DNA of 64,000 bases from Kibdelosporangium sp040675465 (GCF_040675465.1 NZ_JBFAPA010000001.1:992001-1056000); one strand, 5' to 3'. Positions 32,407 through 41,897 are shown, numbered from the stretch's first letter. Notes: a model not told the origin generated them from the sequence alone. Numbers and translations are program-made.

Positions 32407-33885
32407 GTGCGTCCGGGTCAGCGTTCACCGGTGGCGGTGAAGAGTGCGGGAGAGGCGGAAAGCTCGGTGCCGCAGGAGGCGAACGAGCCGGACAACCGCG
32501 GTAGGCGGACCGGCACCGTTGCCACGTTCGGCCGGTTCGCGCTGGCGATCCTGGTCTTGCTGTGCGGCATCACGCTGCTGCTCGGGTACCTGAACAAGGA
32601 CCGGTGCACGGGGCCGTCGTTCGACAAGACCGGCCGCAGCGAGCCGAACTTCCAGAAGCGGGCGCGCGCCGACGCGTGCTACTCCGACATCCAGTACCTC
32701 TGGATCGGCCGGGACATCGACAAGCACGTGTTCCCGTACGTCGAGGGGTCCATCGACGACAAGGGCAACCTGCTCGGCGGCAGCGTCGAGTACCCGGTGC
32801 TGACCGGGGTGCTGATCTGGCTGGGCGCGTTGTTCGCCAAGAACGACGCGGGCTTCCTGCTCGGTTCGGCCATCCTGATGGCGCCGTTCGGCCTGCTCAC
32901 GGCGTGGCTGCTGGGCAAACTCGCGAGATGGCGGGCGCTGCTGTGGTCCCTTGGGCCACCCGTCGTGCTGTACGCGTTCCACAACTGGGACCTGCCCGTC
33001 GTCCTGACAGCAGTGGCCGCTGTGTACGTCGTGCACCGTGGGTGGGGCCGTCTTGGTGCGGACCGGCCGTTGCTGGACCGTGCGATCGTGGCCGCGGTCC
33101 TGCTCGGGCTCGGGTTCACGCTCAAGCTGTATCCGGCCGCGTTCGTGCTGCCGTTGATGCTGTACGTGCTCACCGGCGGGCGTTCCGGCCTGGAGATGCC
33201 CGAGGGCAAGCGCTACGACGTGAGCGGCATGTTCAAGGTCGCCGGGGTCGCGCTGGGCACGGCGGTGCTGGTGAACCTGCCGTTCGCGCTGCTCGGGTTC
33301 GAGGGCTGGAAGGCCTCGTTCACCTTCCAGGGCCTGCGCCAGGCGGACATCACCACGAACTCGATCTGGTTCTGGGGGTTCCGCCCGGAGTCGGACACCA
33401 CCAACGTCGAGTTCCAGGACCTGGTGAGCCTGCTGTCGCCGACGCTGATCCTGGCGTCGTTCGCGCTGGCCCTGGTGCTGGGCTGGTTCCGGTACAAGCG
33501 CGAGGGCACCTACCCGTGGATCGGCGTGTCCGCCGCGATGCTCTGCGGGTTCCTGTTGCTGCACAAGGTCCACTCGCCGCAGTACACGCTGTGGCTGGTG
33601 CCGATGCTGGTGCTGCTGCGGGTGCACATCGGCTGGGCGATCGCCTACTACCTGGCCGACATCGCCATGGGTCTCGGCATTTTCATGTGGTACAACGCGA
33701 TCGACGTGGGCAAGGCCACCACGATCTACGACGGCTTCACCGCGCAGATGGTGATGATCGGCGTGTGGGGCCGGGCCGCGCTGCTGGTCGGGCTGTTCTT
33801 CGCGTTCCTCAACGCCAGACCCACAGTGGACGATGACCCGATGCCGCAACGGTTCCTGCCCGGTGTGCCGGCGACTGTCGGTTAG
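32407..33885 (+). CDS. GT87-family (DUF2029) membrane glycosyltransferase
   Basis: The 492-residue polytopic protein has about 10 membrane helices, starting near residue 45 (FALAILVLLCGITLLLGYL). GT87 members use polyprenyl-phosphomannose to add alpha-mannose or related sugars to envelope glycans. Supporting features are the periplasmic loop after helix 1 with CYSDIQYLWIGRDI, the EYPVLTGVLIW motif and the conserved LLLHKVHSPQYTLWLVPM. The corresponding gene in M. tuberculosis is Rv0051. The start is GTG 32407; in-frame GTGs at 32431 and 32437 are alternatives. It follows the AP endonuclease gene by six bases. Confidence 0.87.
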   Translation: MRPGQRSPVAVKSAGEAESSVPQEANEPDNRGRRTGTVATFGRFALAILVLLCGITLLLGYLNKDRCTGPSFDKTGRSEPNFQKRARADACYSDIQYLWIGRDIDKHVFPYVEGSIDDKGNLLGGSVEYPVLTGVLIWLGALFAKNDAGFLLGSAILMAPFGLLTAWLLGKLARWRALLWSLGPPVVLYAFHNWDLPVVLTAVAAVYVVHRGWGRLGADRPLLDRAIVAAVLLGLGFTLKLYPAAFVLPLMLYVLTGGRSGLEMPEGKRYDVSGMFKVAGVALGTAVLVNLPFALLGFEGWKASFTFQGLRQADITTNSIWFWGFRPESDTTNVEFQDLVSLLSPTLILASFALALVLGWFRYKREGTYPWIGVSAAMLCGFLLLHKVHSPQYTLWLVPMLVLLRVHIGWAIAYYLADIAMGLGIFMWYNAIDVGKATTIYDGFTAQMVMIGVWGRAALLVGLFFAFLNARPTVDDDPMPQRFLPGVPATVG

Positions 33886-33962
33886 GACGTTTGTCCGGCG
33901 CTGACGGGTTTGTCAGCCGATCGGCGGTGGCCATGGGTCACTGTGCGCAGCACGGTGATCAC

Positions 33963-35192
33963 ATGAAGCGATTGGTCGCGGTCGGTGTGGTGATGGCGTG
34001 TGCGCTGGGCCTGGTCACCGGGTCGGGTTCGGCGGAGCGGCCGGAGCCGAGGGTGCTCGCCACCCCCGGCGGGTGGGTGGGCACGTGGGCGGCCTCGCCC
34101 GCGGCGCCGGTGCCCAACACGGACAACGGCTATCCGAACTTCTCGATCCGCAACCTGGTGCACGGCAGCGTCGGCGGGTCGGTAGCCCGGGTGCGACTGT
34201 CCAATCAGTTCGGTGCGAAACCGTTGCTGTTCGGGCATGTCACCATCGCGGTGAGCGCGCAGGCCAACACCCCGCGCGCGGTCGCGGGCAGCATGCGCAC
34301 GCTCACCTTCGGCGGAGCGCAGTCGATCACCGTGCCCGCGGGCGGCGAAGTGCTCAGCGACGCCTCGCTGCTGCGCGTCCCCGACGACGCGGATCTCCTT
34401 GTCACGACGTATGTTCCGACGCCGTCCGGACCGGTCACCTTCCACCCGGCGACCGAGCAGACGTCGTTCTTCACCCGCAACGGCGACTTCTCGGCCGAGG
34501 AGTCCGGGGCTTCGTTCACCGAGCAGACTGGTGTCTGGCATTACGTTGCCGGCGTTGACGTTCAGGGCTCGATGGCGTCCGGGTCGGTGGCCACCCTCGG
34601 CGACTCGATCACCGACGGCGTGGGCTCGTCGACCGGGACCAACCGCCGCTGGCCGGACCTGCTGGCCGACCGGATCCTGGCCAGTCCGCGCCGGCTGGGC
34701 ATCGTCAACGCCGGGATCAGCGGGAACCGGCTGCTGCTGGACGTCCCCGGGAGCGGCTTCGGCCGCAACGCGTTGGCGCGCTTGGACAACGACGTGCTCA
34801 GCCTGGGCACCGTGCAGACCATGATCGTCATGCTGGGCATCAACGACATCCAGCAGGACCCGCATCAGACCGACCCGGCGCAGATCATCGCCGCGCACCG
34901 GCAGATCATCGCCCAGGCCAGGGCCCGCGGCATCCGCGTGCTCGGCGCGACGCTGACTCCGTTCAAGGGCTGGCGGGTCTACGACCAGACCCTTGAGAAC
35001 ACGCGCCTGGCGGTGAACAACTTCATCCGCACGAGCGGCGCCTACGACGGGGTGGTGGACTTCGACGCGGCCATCCGCGACCCGCAGGACCCGTTGCGGA
35101 TGCTGCCCGCCTACGACTCCGGCGACCACCTGCACCCGGGCGACGCCGGGTACCAGGCTATGGCCGCCGCGGTGCCGCTCGGCCTGCTCTGA
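33963..35192 (+). CDS. Secreted SGNH/GDSL-family esterase
   Basis: The 409-residue protein has a signal peptide (MKRLVAVGVVMACALGLVTG). The N-terminal beta domain (VGTWAASPAAPVPN, RVRLSNQFGAKPL) is typical of the larger secreted SGNH hydrolases. Catalytic blocks are block I TLGDSITDG (nucleophile Ser), block III GINDIQQ, and block V SGDHLHPGDAGY with the Asp-x-x-His pair. It would hydrolyse esters or lipids outside the cell. The C-terminal 35 bases overlap the convergent GT87 gene. Confidence 0.92.
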   Translation: MKRLVAVGVVMACALGLVTGSGSAERPEPRVLATPGGWVGTWAASPAAPVPNTDNGYPNFSIRNLVHGSVGGSVARVRLSNQFGAKPLLFGHVTIAVSAQANTPRAVAGSMRTLTFGGAQSITVPAGGEVLSDASLLRVPDDADLLVTTYVPTPSGPVTFHPATEQTSFFTRNGDFSAEESGASFTEQTGVWHYVAGVDVQGSMASGSVATLGDSITDGVGSSTGTNRRWPDLLADRILASPRRLGIVNAGISGNRLLLDVPGSGFGRNALARLDNDVLSLGTVQTMIVMLGINDIQQDPHQTDPAQIIAAHRQIIAQARARGIRVLGATLTPFKGWRVYDQTLENTRLAVNNFIRTSGAYDGVVDFDAAIRDPQDPLRMLPAYDSGDHLHPGDAGYQAMAAAVPLGLL

Positions 35193-36681
35193 GCAGGAAC
35201 CGGTCCTCGGCCCCGTCGAGCACACCGCCGGCGGGGTCGTCGTCCCCGGCGAGCCGGACCAGGTCACGCGCCGGGTGGTAGATCTCGTAGACCACGAGCG
35301 CGCACAACGCGACCACGGCCAGGTCGCGCACGACCACCCAGCCGAGGAACCACTCCACCGGCAGGCCTTTGTGGTCGACGCCGAGGTAGTACATCATCCG
35401 CGGCACCCAGACCAGGGCGTCGATCGTCATCCAGGCCAGCAGGATCTTCCACCGGGGCATCGCCAGCACGGCCAGCGGCACGAGCCACAGCGAGTACTGC
35501 GGGCTCCACACCTTGTTGATCAGCAGGAAGGCCGCCACCAGCAGGAAGCCCAGCTGCGCCACCCGCGGCCGGACCGGCGCGGACAACGCCATCACCGCGA
35601 CCGCCGCGCAGCACGCCAGGAACAGGCCCGCGGTCACGGCGTTCAGCACCGACGGCGTCTGCCACGGCCCGAGGTGACCGTCGAACCCGGTCCAGCCGGT
35701 GAACTCGGTGATCACGTTCCAGATCGAGTCGGTGTCCGCGGCCCGCGCGGTGTTGCGCCGGAAGAACTCCCACCAGCCCTCGGGATACAGGTACGCGATC
35801 GGCGCGTTCACCACGAGCCACGCCGCCAGCGCGGCGACCGTGGTCCGCTGCCACTCCCGCAGCTTCCCCGCTCTCAGGCACAGCACGAAAAGCGCGCCGA
35901 GCAGGAACAACGGGTAGAACTTGGCCGCTGCCCCGATTCCGATCAGCACCCCGGCCGGCACGGGTTTCCGGCGCGCCCACGCCAGCATTCCGGCGGCCGC
36001 GGCGGCCGCGGCCAGCGCGTCGAAGTTCGTGAACGCGTGCACCAGGACGAGCGGTGACGCGGCGACCAGAACGGCGTCCCACGGTCTGCGCCGGGCGATC
36101 CGTACGGTCGCGAACACCGTCACCAGCCAGGCCAGCGCCAGCCAGAACGCCGAGATGTCGAAGTAGATGGCCACCGGGATGGCCTGCGCCAGGCCCAGAT
36201 CCAGCCAGCCCGCGGTGAGCTTGGCGTTGACCCACTGGAACAGCCCGGTGAGCACCGGGTACTCCATGTACCGGGTCTGCTGGGTCGGCTTGCCCTCGTC
36301 GTCGATCCAGGTCGTCTTGTAGGGGAAGCTGCCCGGCTTGTCCAGCTGCTCGGCCGTGTACAGCGGGACGATGTCGGTGTAACACATCGTGATGTAGGGC
36401 CTGCTGGTCCGCCAGTCCAGCTCGAACTTGCCGTCCTGGGTCGTGTACTGCTGGATGCAGGCGGCCTTGCCGAACCAGCTCAGCATCAGCGCGAACACCC
36501 CGACCAGCAGCGCGATCCGCAACGGCGTCCAAAACCACTGACGGCCCACCTGGGCATGTTCACCCAGGGGGCCGCCAATGGTTCTGGCCGCTGCCTTCCC
36601 CAGTGGTCCCGTCAACGAGGGGGCGACCCGCTCGGCCGGTTCGATCGAGCGGGTGTCACCGAAGTCGTCATCGGGCTGCAC
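35158..36681 (-). CDS. GT87-family (DUF2029) membrane glycosyltransferase
   Basis: The 507-residue polytopic protein is a paralogue of the GT87 gene at 32.4 kb: the same first-helix/loop layout (DIVPLYTAEQL), the shared MEYPVLTGLFQWVN and the late motif LLINKVWSPQYSLWLVPLA. It probably transfers a sugar from a polyprenyl-phosphate donor outside the membrane. The basic, polar N-terminus (about 45 residues) is cytoplasmic. It lies 37 bases downstream of the PBP gene on the same strand, suggesting co-transcription with cell-wall synthesis. Confidence 0.87.
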   Translation of the reverse strand: MQPDDDFGDTRSIEPAERVAPSLTGPLGKAAARTIGGPLGEHAQVGRQWFWTPLRIALLVGVFALMLSWFGKAACIQQYTTQDGKFELDWRTSRPYITMCYTDIVPLYTAEQLDKPGSFPYKTTWIDDEGKPTQQTRYMEYPVLTGLFQWVNAKLTAGWLDLGLAQAIPVAIYFDISAFWLALAWLVTVFATVRIARRRPWDAVLVAASPLVLVHAFTNFDALAAAAAAAGMLAWARRKPVPAGVLIGIGAAAKFYPLFLLGALFVLCLRAGKLREWQRTTVAALAAWLVVNAPIAYLYPEGWWEFFRRNTARAADTDSIWNVITEFTGWTGFDGHLGPWQTPSVLNAVTAGLFLACCAAVAVMALSAPVRPRVAQLGFLLVAAFLLINKVWSPQYSLWLVPLAVLAMPRWKILLAWMTIDALVWVPRMMYYLGVDHKGLPVEWFLGWVVVRDLAVVALCALVVYEIYHPARDLVRLAGDDDPAGGVLDGAEDRFLLRAGRAAPRRP

Positions 36682-36718
36682 GCGGGAATGCTACGGGGAC
36701 GAAGATCTGTCGCGCCGG

Positions 36719-39463
36719 TCAACCGCCCTGAAAATCGTTGGGGTTGTTGTCGCCGCCGCGTCCCGTCCCGGTCGGGTTACCGGGCCCGCCGGGCCCGCCC
36801 GGTCCACCGGGCAGCGAGATCGTCGGACCGCCGCCACCCTTCTTGGTGGTCGTGGTGGTCTCCGACGACGGCGGCTGCGACTGCGAGTTGCCCTGTGTGT
36901 TGCTGTTCTGCGACTGGGAGTTGCCCTGCGGGTTCTCCGCCGAGGACGACGCGGCGTTCTGCCGGTCGTAGTCCTCCTTGGACTTGCCGATCGGCACCAG
37001 CGGCGGGAAGTCCATCTTCGGCTTGCCCTTGAGCCAGGCGTTCATGAACTTCTGCCAGATCAGGCCGGGCAGACCGCTACCGAACACGATCTTGCGCTGG
37101 CCCTTGACCGTGCTCCACAGCGCGCTGTTGTCGTCACTGCCGACCCACACCGCGGTGGAGATCTGCGGGGTGTAGCCGACCATCCAGGCCGCGCAGTTGT
37201 CGCTCTTGTTGGTCTTCGCGGTGTCGGCGCAACCGTGCGTACCGGTCTTGCCGGCGCACTCGCGGCCGCCGTCGCACGGGATCTTCGACGACTCCGGGAT
37301 CGGCAGCAGCGACTCGGTCACGTTCCGGGCGATCTGGGCGTTGTTCTCCGGGTCGCTCTTGTTGAACGCCATGCCCAGGTTGGTGCTGCCGTCCTCCCAG
37401 ACCGTCTTGCCGGACGCCGGGTCGATCACGCTCTGCACCAGGTGCGCCTTGTGCTTGGTGCCGTTGGCGGCGAACGTGGCGTACGCGCCGGCCATGTCCA
37501 CCGGGCGGGCCTGGTAGACGTCACCGCCGATGGCGATGTTGACGTTCGGCGGGTTGCCGTTCTGGCCCTCCAGCGGGATCTGCTTGGCGCCGACGTTGTT
37601 CGGGATGCCCGCCTCGATCGCCGCCTTGGCCACTGCCCGCGTGCCGACGGTGTTGAACGCGATGTCCGCGAACACGGTGTTCACCGACTGCTTCATCGCC
37701 TCGGCGACGGTGCACTGGTCACCGCACTTGTTGCTGCCCTCGGAGTTGTTGATCGTGGCGCCGCCGAACTTGCGGTTGCTGCGCCCGTCGTAGACCTCGT
37801 AGAGGCCCTTGCCCTGGTGCAGCAGCGCGACCAGGTCGAACGGCTTGTACGAGGAGCCCGGGTTCTGCCAGGCCTGCCCGGCGTAGTCGAGCTGGCCCCT
37901 GGCCTTGTTGTAACCGTAGTAGGCGATGATCCGGCCGGTGTTCGGGTCGACCGCGACCAGCGCCTGCCGGAGGTTCTCCGGCTGGCCCTGCATGGTCGTG
38001 TTGATCGCGTCCTGGGCCATCTGCTGGGCGGTCGGGTCCACGGTCAGGTTGACCGTGTAGCCGCCCTTGGTGATGGTCTCCCGCTCGATGCCGTTGCTCT
38101 GCAGCTCACGCAGCGCGGCCTGCCAGATCAGCGACTGGTCCGGGGTCATCTTCGATGAGGCCGAGTCGGACTCGATGGGCTGCGGGAACCCGGCGGCCTT
38201 GTCCTGCGGCGTCGCCCAGTGGTTCTCGATCATCTTGTCCATCACGTAGTTCCAGCGCTTCTCCGGGTAGTCCGGCTCCTTCACCTCCCGGCTGGGCCCC
38301 TGGATGACGCCGGCCAGCGTGGCCGCCTCCTGCTTGGTGATGTCCTTGAGGTCCTTGCCGTAGTACGCCTTGGCCGCCGCCACGATGCCGTTCGCGCCCC
38401 GCCCGAAGTAGATCGTGTTCAGGTAGGCGGTGATGATGTCCTCTTTGCTCATCGTGTTGGACATCTTGTAAGCCTTGACCAGCTCGGTCGCCTTACGGGT
38501 GAGGGTCTTCTCCTCGTTCTCGGTGGCCTTCTTGACGTACTGCTGGGTGATCGTCGAACCACCGCCCTGGCCGCCGGTGAGGTTGTTCCACACGGCGCGC
38601 ATGATGCCGGTCAGGTCGAAGCCGGAGTTGGTCCGGAAGGTCGCGTCCTCGGCCGCGTAGACGGCGTTGAGCACGTGCTCCGGGATGTCCTTGTACTCGA
38701 CCAGGGTGCGCTTGCCGTCCGGCGGCGCGATCGTGGTCATCTGCTGCCCGTTGCCCCAGTTCACGGTGACCGTCTTGGGCAGCGTGTTGGCCAGCGCCTT
38801 CGGGTCCGGCACGTCCACCAGCTGGTACATCACGAAGAACGCGACGATCGGGCCGATGATCATCAGCGCCAGGAAGACGTAGCTGGTCCGCCGGACCCGC
38901 TTCCAGATCTTCTTGCGCCGGCGCCGGCGAGCCTCTTCGTCGGTCTCGTACGGCTCGTCGTAGAGGCTGTCCGGGTCCTCGTAGCCCTCGTCTTCGAACT
39001 CGCGGTGCGTCAGCAGCTCGGGTTCGGCCGCCGCACGGCCGCGGCCGTTGAGCGGGGTGAGCATGTCGGTCTTCTGCTCGCTCGGCCCGGCCGGCTTGGC
39101 GACCCGCTGGGTCACCTGCTCGGCAGGGTTACCCCGCGGCGGGGTCCCCGGCCCGCCCGGGCCCATCGGCGGGCGGGCGCCCGGCGGCACGGGACGGCCA
39201 CCACCCGGTCCACCGGGTCCGGCTGGTCCACCCGGCGGACGGCCGGGCGGGCGCGGCGCACCGCCGCGCGGGGGCATGCCGTTGCCGCGGGGGCGCTCCG
39301 GCGGCGTCTCTGTTGGCCATTGGGGCTGGGCCGGGCCGTCGTCATCGTCGAACGACGGGGCCCAGAACCCAGTGCTCTCCTGGGACTGTTCTTGCCGGCG
39401 ACCGCGCTTGCCGGCATCAGGGTCGTCACCCGTCGGCCACTGTGGGTCTCGGTGGTCGTTCAC
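36719..39463 (-). CDS. ponA: Class A penicillin-binding protein (PonA-type)
   Basis: The 914-residue bifunctional peptidoglycan synthase has a long cytoplasmic Pro/Gly-rich N-terminus (about 50-120), a basic stretch and membrane helix (about 190-216), a GT51 transglycosylase domain with catalytic Glu272 in AAEDATFRTNSGFD and GGSTITQQYVKK, and a transpeptidase domain with Ser537-x-x-Lys540 (SSYK), SVN (593-595) and KTGT (739-742). The C-terminal tail is again Pro/Gly-rich. It polymerises and cross-links the wall at sites of growth. The start is GTG 39463. The long N-terminus is typical of actinobacterial PonA1, where it carries kinase targets. Confidence 0.95.
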   Translation of the reverse strand: MNDHRDPQWPTGDDPDAGKRGRRQEQSQESTGFWAPSFDDDDGPAQPQWPTETPPERPRGNGMPPRGGAPRPPGRPPGGPAGPGGPGGGRPVPPGARPPMGPGGPGTPPRGNPAEQVTQRVAKPAGPSEQKTDMLTPLNGRGRAAAEPELLTHREFEDEGYEDPDSLYDEPYETDEEARRRRRKKIWKRVRRTSYVFLALMIIGPIVAFFVMYQLVDVPDPKALANTLPKTVTVNWGNGQQMTTIAPPDGKRTLVEYKDIPEHVLNAVYAAEDATFRTNSGFDLTGIMRAVWNNLTGGQGGGSTITQQYVKKATENEEKTLTRKATELVKAYKMSNTMSKEDIITAYLNTIYFGRGANGIVAAAKAYYGKDLKDITKQEAATLAGVIQGPSREVKEPDYPEKRWNYVMDKMIENHWATPQDKAAGFPQPIESDSASSKMTPDQSLIWQAALRELQSNGIERETITKGGYTVNLTVDPTAQQMAQDAINTTMQGQPENLRQALVAVDPNTGRIIAYYGYNKARGQLDYAGQAWQNPGSSYKPFDLVALLHQGKGLYEVYDGRSNRKFGGATINNSEGSNKCGDQCTVAEAMKQSVNTVFADIAFNTVGTRAVAKAAIEAGIPNNVGAKQIPLEGQNGNPPNVNIAIGGDVYQARPVDMAGAYATFAANGTKHKAHLVQSVIDPASGKTVWEDGSTNLGMAFNKSDPENNAQIARNVTESLLPIPESSKIPCDGGRECAGKTGTHGCADTAKTNKSDNCAAWMVGYTPQISTAVWVGSDDNSALWSTVKGQRKIVFGSGLPGLIWQKFMNAWLKGKPKMDFPPLVPIGKSKEDYDRQNAASSSAENPQGNSQSQNSNTQGNSQSQPPSSETTTTTKKGGGGPTISLPGGPGGPGGPGNPTGTGRGGDNNPNDFQGG

Positions 39464-39533
39464 AAATAGGCCTTCCAGACGTCCGCGAGCATGCGGAGCA
39501 GCTTGCGACGAAGTTAGCTGGTCGGTGACCGCC

Positions 39534-39938
39534 TCATTCCGCCGCTGTCCTCCTGCGTGGCTTGCCGGAACGCAGACCGCGCGTTCCCAAGACGTATGAC
39601 TGCACTAGGTGGTTCCATGAACATGTGCGGCAAACTTCTACCGCATACACGGTGAACTCCTCATAGAGGTTCGCCAGTTTGGCAAGTTCCTCCGGAGTCC
39701 GTGCCGAACCTGAAGCATGCTTGAGCTCGTCACCGTAGATCCAGGAGACGAGCGTGAGCGGTTCCTTCCGGCAGACCGGACAGGTCACCTCGGTCGGCTG
39801 GCCATGGAACTTCGCAGCTCGCAGCAGGTACGGGCTGGCGTCGCAAACCTCCCCAGTGCCAACGCGGCCGGAGTAGACCTCGGCGAGCAGCGCACGGCGC
39901 TGCAGCGCGTAGTCCACGACCTGACGTTGGGTTCGCAC
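39534..39938 (-). CDS. DUF5318 family protein
   Basis: The 134-residue protein carries two Cys pairs, CPVCRKEP and CRTCSWNHL, spaced like a small zinc ribbon, and the start MRTQRQVVDYALQRRALL. It corresponds to Rv0049 next to ponA1 in M. tuberculosis. Its function is unknown. The start is a GTG at 39938. It lies 70 bases upstream of ponA on the same strand. Confidence 0.85.
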   Translation of the reverse strand: MRTQRQVVDYALQRRALLAEVYSGRVGTGEVCDASPYLLRAAKFHGQPTEVTCPVCRKEPLTLVSWIYGDELKHASGSARTPEELAKLANLYEEFTVYAVEVCRTCSWNHLVQSYVLGTRGLRSGKPRRRTAAE

Positions 39939-40062
39939 GGATTACAGCGTACGGGTCCGGGCCATCCCCCCGCTGGTCCGTTCGGGTCAGTGCGTTGCCG
40001 GTAAGCCCCTGGACCTGCGGACCTTCGCCTGCGTGTCGATTGCCACAGGCACATGTGTTGAA

Positions 40063-40090
40063 TCGGCACGCGATGTATCGGCACGATATA
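40063..40090. promoter_or_regulatory. PadR operator-like site
   Basis: TGTATCG (40074-40080) and CGATATA (40084-40090) form an inverted repeat with a GCA spacer and one mismatch. It overlaps a direct repeat of TCGGCACG at 40063-40070 and 40078-40085, 15 bases apart. It lies about 40 bases upstream of the PadR start, so autoregulation is likely. Confidence 0.55.
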
Positions 40091-40128
40091 GTTGTCCGGT
40101 AGGTCCGGCGACAACCGAGGAGGTCTCG

Positions 40129-40671
40129 ATGCTCGAGTTCGCCATCCTCGGCCTGTTGCACGAGGCCGCCATGCACGGCTATGAGCTGCGCAAACGACTG
40201 CATGACCTGCTCGGCACGCTGCGCACGTTCTCCTACGGCTCGCTGTACCCGACCCTGCGCCGGCTACTGCGGGCCGGCCTCATCGTCGAGGAGGAGCCGG
40301 ACGAGAACCGGGCGTGGGGCCGCCGCGCCAAGCGCGTCTACAAGCTCACCGCGGAGGGCAAGGAACGGTTCGCCGACATGCTCGCCGACGCCGGCCCCCA
40401 GACTTGGGACGACGAGGGGTTCGGCGTCCACATGGCGTTCTTCTCCCGGACACCGGCCGAGGTCAGGATGCGGATCCTGGAAGGTCGGCGGCGGCGGGTC
40501 GAGGAGCGCCGGGAAGGACAGCGCTCGGCGCTGGCCAGGGCGGGTGAGCAGATCGACCGGTACACGCGTGAGCTGCACCGGATGGGCCTCGAGTCCAGTG
40601 AGCGCGAGGTGCGCTGGCTCAACGAGCTGATCGCCAACGAGCAGGCCGAACAGGACGGCGGCGCCACCTGA
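40129..40671 (+). CDS. PadR-family transcriptional regulator
   Basis: The 180-residue protein begins MLEFAILGLLHEAAMHGYEL, the PadR winged-helix signature, followed by FSYGSLYPTLRRLLRAGLI and the wing KRVYKLTAEGKERF. A long C-terminal dimerisation helix region (about 110-175) follows. The start ATG at 40129 has GAGGAGG upstream. The same gene precedes ino1 in M. tuberculosis (Rv0047c). It probably regulates itself and possibly inositol synthesis; the ligand is unknown. Confidence 0.92.
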   Translation: MLEFAILGLLHEAAMHGYELRKRLHDLLGTLRTFSYGSLYPTLRRLLRAGLIVEEEPDENRAWGRRAKRVYKLTAEGKERFADMLADAGPQTWDDEGFGVHMAFFSRTPAEVRMRILEGRRRRVEERREGQRSALARAGEQIDRYTRELHRMGLESSEREVRWLNELIANEQAEQDGGAT

Positions 40672-40703
40672 GGCGGCCACGGACACAACCTGAGTTTTCA
40701 CTC

Positions 40704-40724
40704 GACGGCGGCCGGTCCGCCGTC
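40704..40724 (+). other. Hairpin between padR and ino1
   Basis: GACGGCGG (40704-40711) pairs perfectly with CCGCCGTC (40717-40724) around a 5-base CCGGT loop, between the padR stop and the ino1 ribosome-binding site AAGGAGA. There is no T-run. It may be a partial terminator or a stability element adjusting ino1 relative to padR. Confidence 0.45.
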
Positions 40725-40751
40725 ACCTGGAGATGGATAAGGAGAACCGGC

Positions 40752-41834
40752 ATGGGCCGAAGCGTGAAAGTGGCCATCGTCGGGGTCGGCAACTGCGCGG
40801 CTTCCCTGGTTCAGGGCGTCCACTACTACCGTGACGCCGATCCGGCCACGCGCGTGCCCGGCCTGATGCACGTGCAGTTCGGCGAGTACCACGTCGGTGA
40901 CGTGCAGTTCGTGGCGGCGTTCGACGTGGACGCCAAGAAGGTCGGCCGCGACCTGTCCGAGGCCATCGTGGCCAGCGAGAACAACACCATCAAGATCTGT
41001 GACGTGCCGCCACTGGGCGTGACCGTCCAGCGCGGGCACACCCTCGACGGCCTGGGCGAGTACTACCAGGAGATGATCACCGAGGCGGACGAGGACCCGG
41101 TCGACGTGGTCCAGGTGCTGCGCGACTCGGGCGCCGACGTGCTGGTCTCCTACCTGCCGGTCGGCTCGGAGGAGGCGGACCGGTTCTACGCCCAGTGCGC
41201 CATCGACGCGGGCGTGGCCTTCGTCAACGCGCTGCCGGTGTTCATCGCCTCCGACCCCGAGTGGGCGGAGAAGTTCCGCGCCGCGGGCGTCCCCATCGTC
41301 GGCGATGACATCAAGTCGCAGGTCGGCGCCACCATCACGCACCGCGTGATGGCCAAGCTGTTCGAGGACCGCGGGGTCGAGCTGCTGCGCACCTACCAGC
41401 TCAACTTCGGCGGGAACATGGACTTCATGAACATGCTGGAGCGCAAGCGCCTGCAGTCCAAGAAGATCTCCAAGACCCAGTCGGTCACCTCCCAGGTCCC
41501 GCACGAGATGGAGAAGGCCGACGTGCACATCGGCCCGTCCGACCACGTGCCGTGGCTGGACGACCGCAAGTGGGCCTACGTCCGCCTCGAGGGCCGCGCC
41601 TTCGGCGACGTCCCCCTCAACCTCGAGTACAAGCTCGAGGTCTGGGACTCCCCCAACTCCGCCGGCGTCATCATCGACGCCGTCCGCGCCGCCAAGATCG
41701 CCCTCGACCGCGGCATCGGCGGCCCCATCCTCTCGGCCTCCAGCTACTTCATGAAGTCCCCACCCGTCCAGTACTCCGACTCCGAGGCCTACGACGCCGT
41801 GGAGAAGTTCATCACCGGCGAACTCGAGTCCTGA
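40752..41834 (+). CDS. ino1: myo-Inositol-3-phosphate synthase
   Basis: The 360-residue NAD-dependent cytosolic enzyme converts glucose 6-phosphate to inositol 3-phosphate, the first step to phosphatidylinositol and mycothiol. The NAD-binding start is VKVAIVGVGNCAASLVQGV. Further family motifs are SYLPVGSEEADRFYAQCAI, VPIVGDDIKSQVGATITHRV, LNFGGNMDFMNM and the catalytic lysine stretch KKISKTQSVTSQ. It is the short actinobacterial type. The ATG at 40752 is preceded by AAGGAGA. It lies directly after padR, as in mycobacteria (Rv0046c). Confidence 0.96.
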   Translation: MGRSVKVAIVGVGNCAASLVQGVHYYRDADPATRVPGLMHVQFGEYHVGDVQFVAAFDVDAKKVGRDLSEAIVASENNTIKICDVPPLGVTVQRGHTLDGLGEYYQEMITEADEDPVDVVQVLRDSGADVLVSYLPVGSEEADRFYAQCAIDAGVAFVNALPVFIASDPEWAEKFRAAGVPIVGDDIKSQVGATITHRVMAKLFEDRGVELLRTYQLNFGGNMDFMNMLERKRLQSKKISKTQSVTSQVPHEMEKADVHIGPSDHVPWLDDRKWAYVRLEGRAFGDVPLNLEYKLEVWDSPNSAGVIIDAVRAAKIALDRGIGGPILSASSYFMKSPPVQYSDSEAYDAVEKFITGELES

Positions 41835-41849
41835 CCCACACGCACGCCA

Positions 41850-41884
41850 TGCCCCGGGAGCCCCCACGGCACCCGGGGCATTTT
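41850..41884 (+). terminator. Rho-independent terminator after ino1
   Basis: TGCCCCGGG (41850-41858) pairs with CCCGGGGCA (41872-41880) and TTTT follows (41881-41884). It begins 16 bases after the ino1 stop. Confidence 0.82.
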
Positions 41885-41897
41885 CATGGACCCGGCC

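Noticed and set aside
38219..39469. Long plus-strand frames opposite ponA
   Set aside because: All conserved PBP motifs are on the minus strand; these are shadows of high third-position GC.
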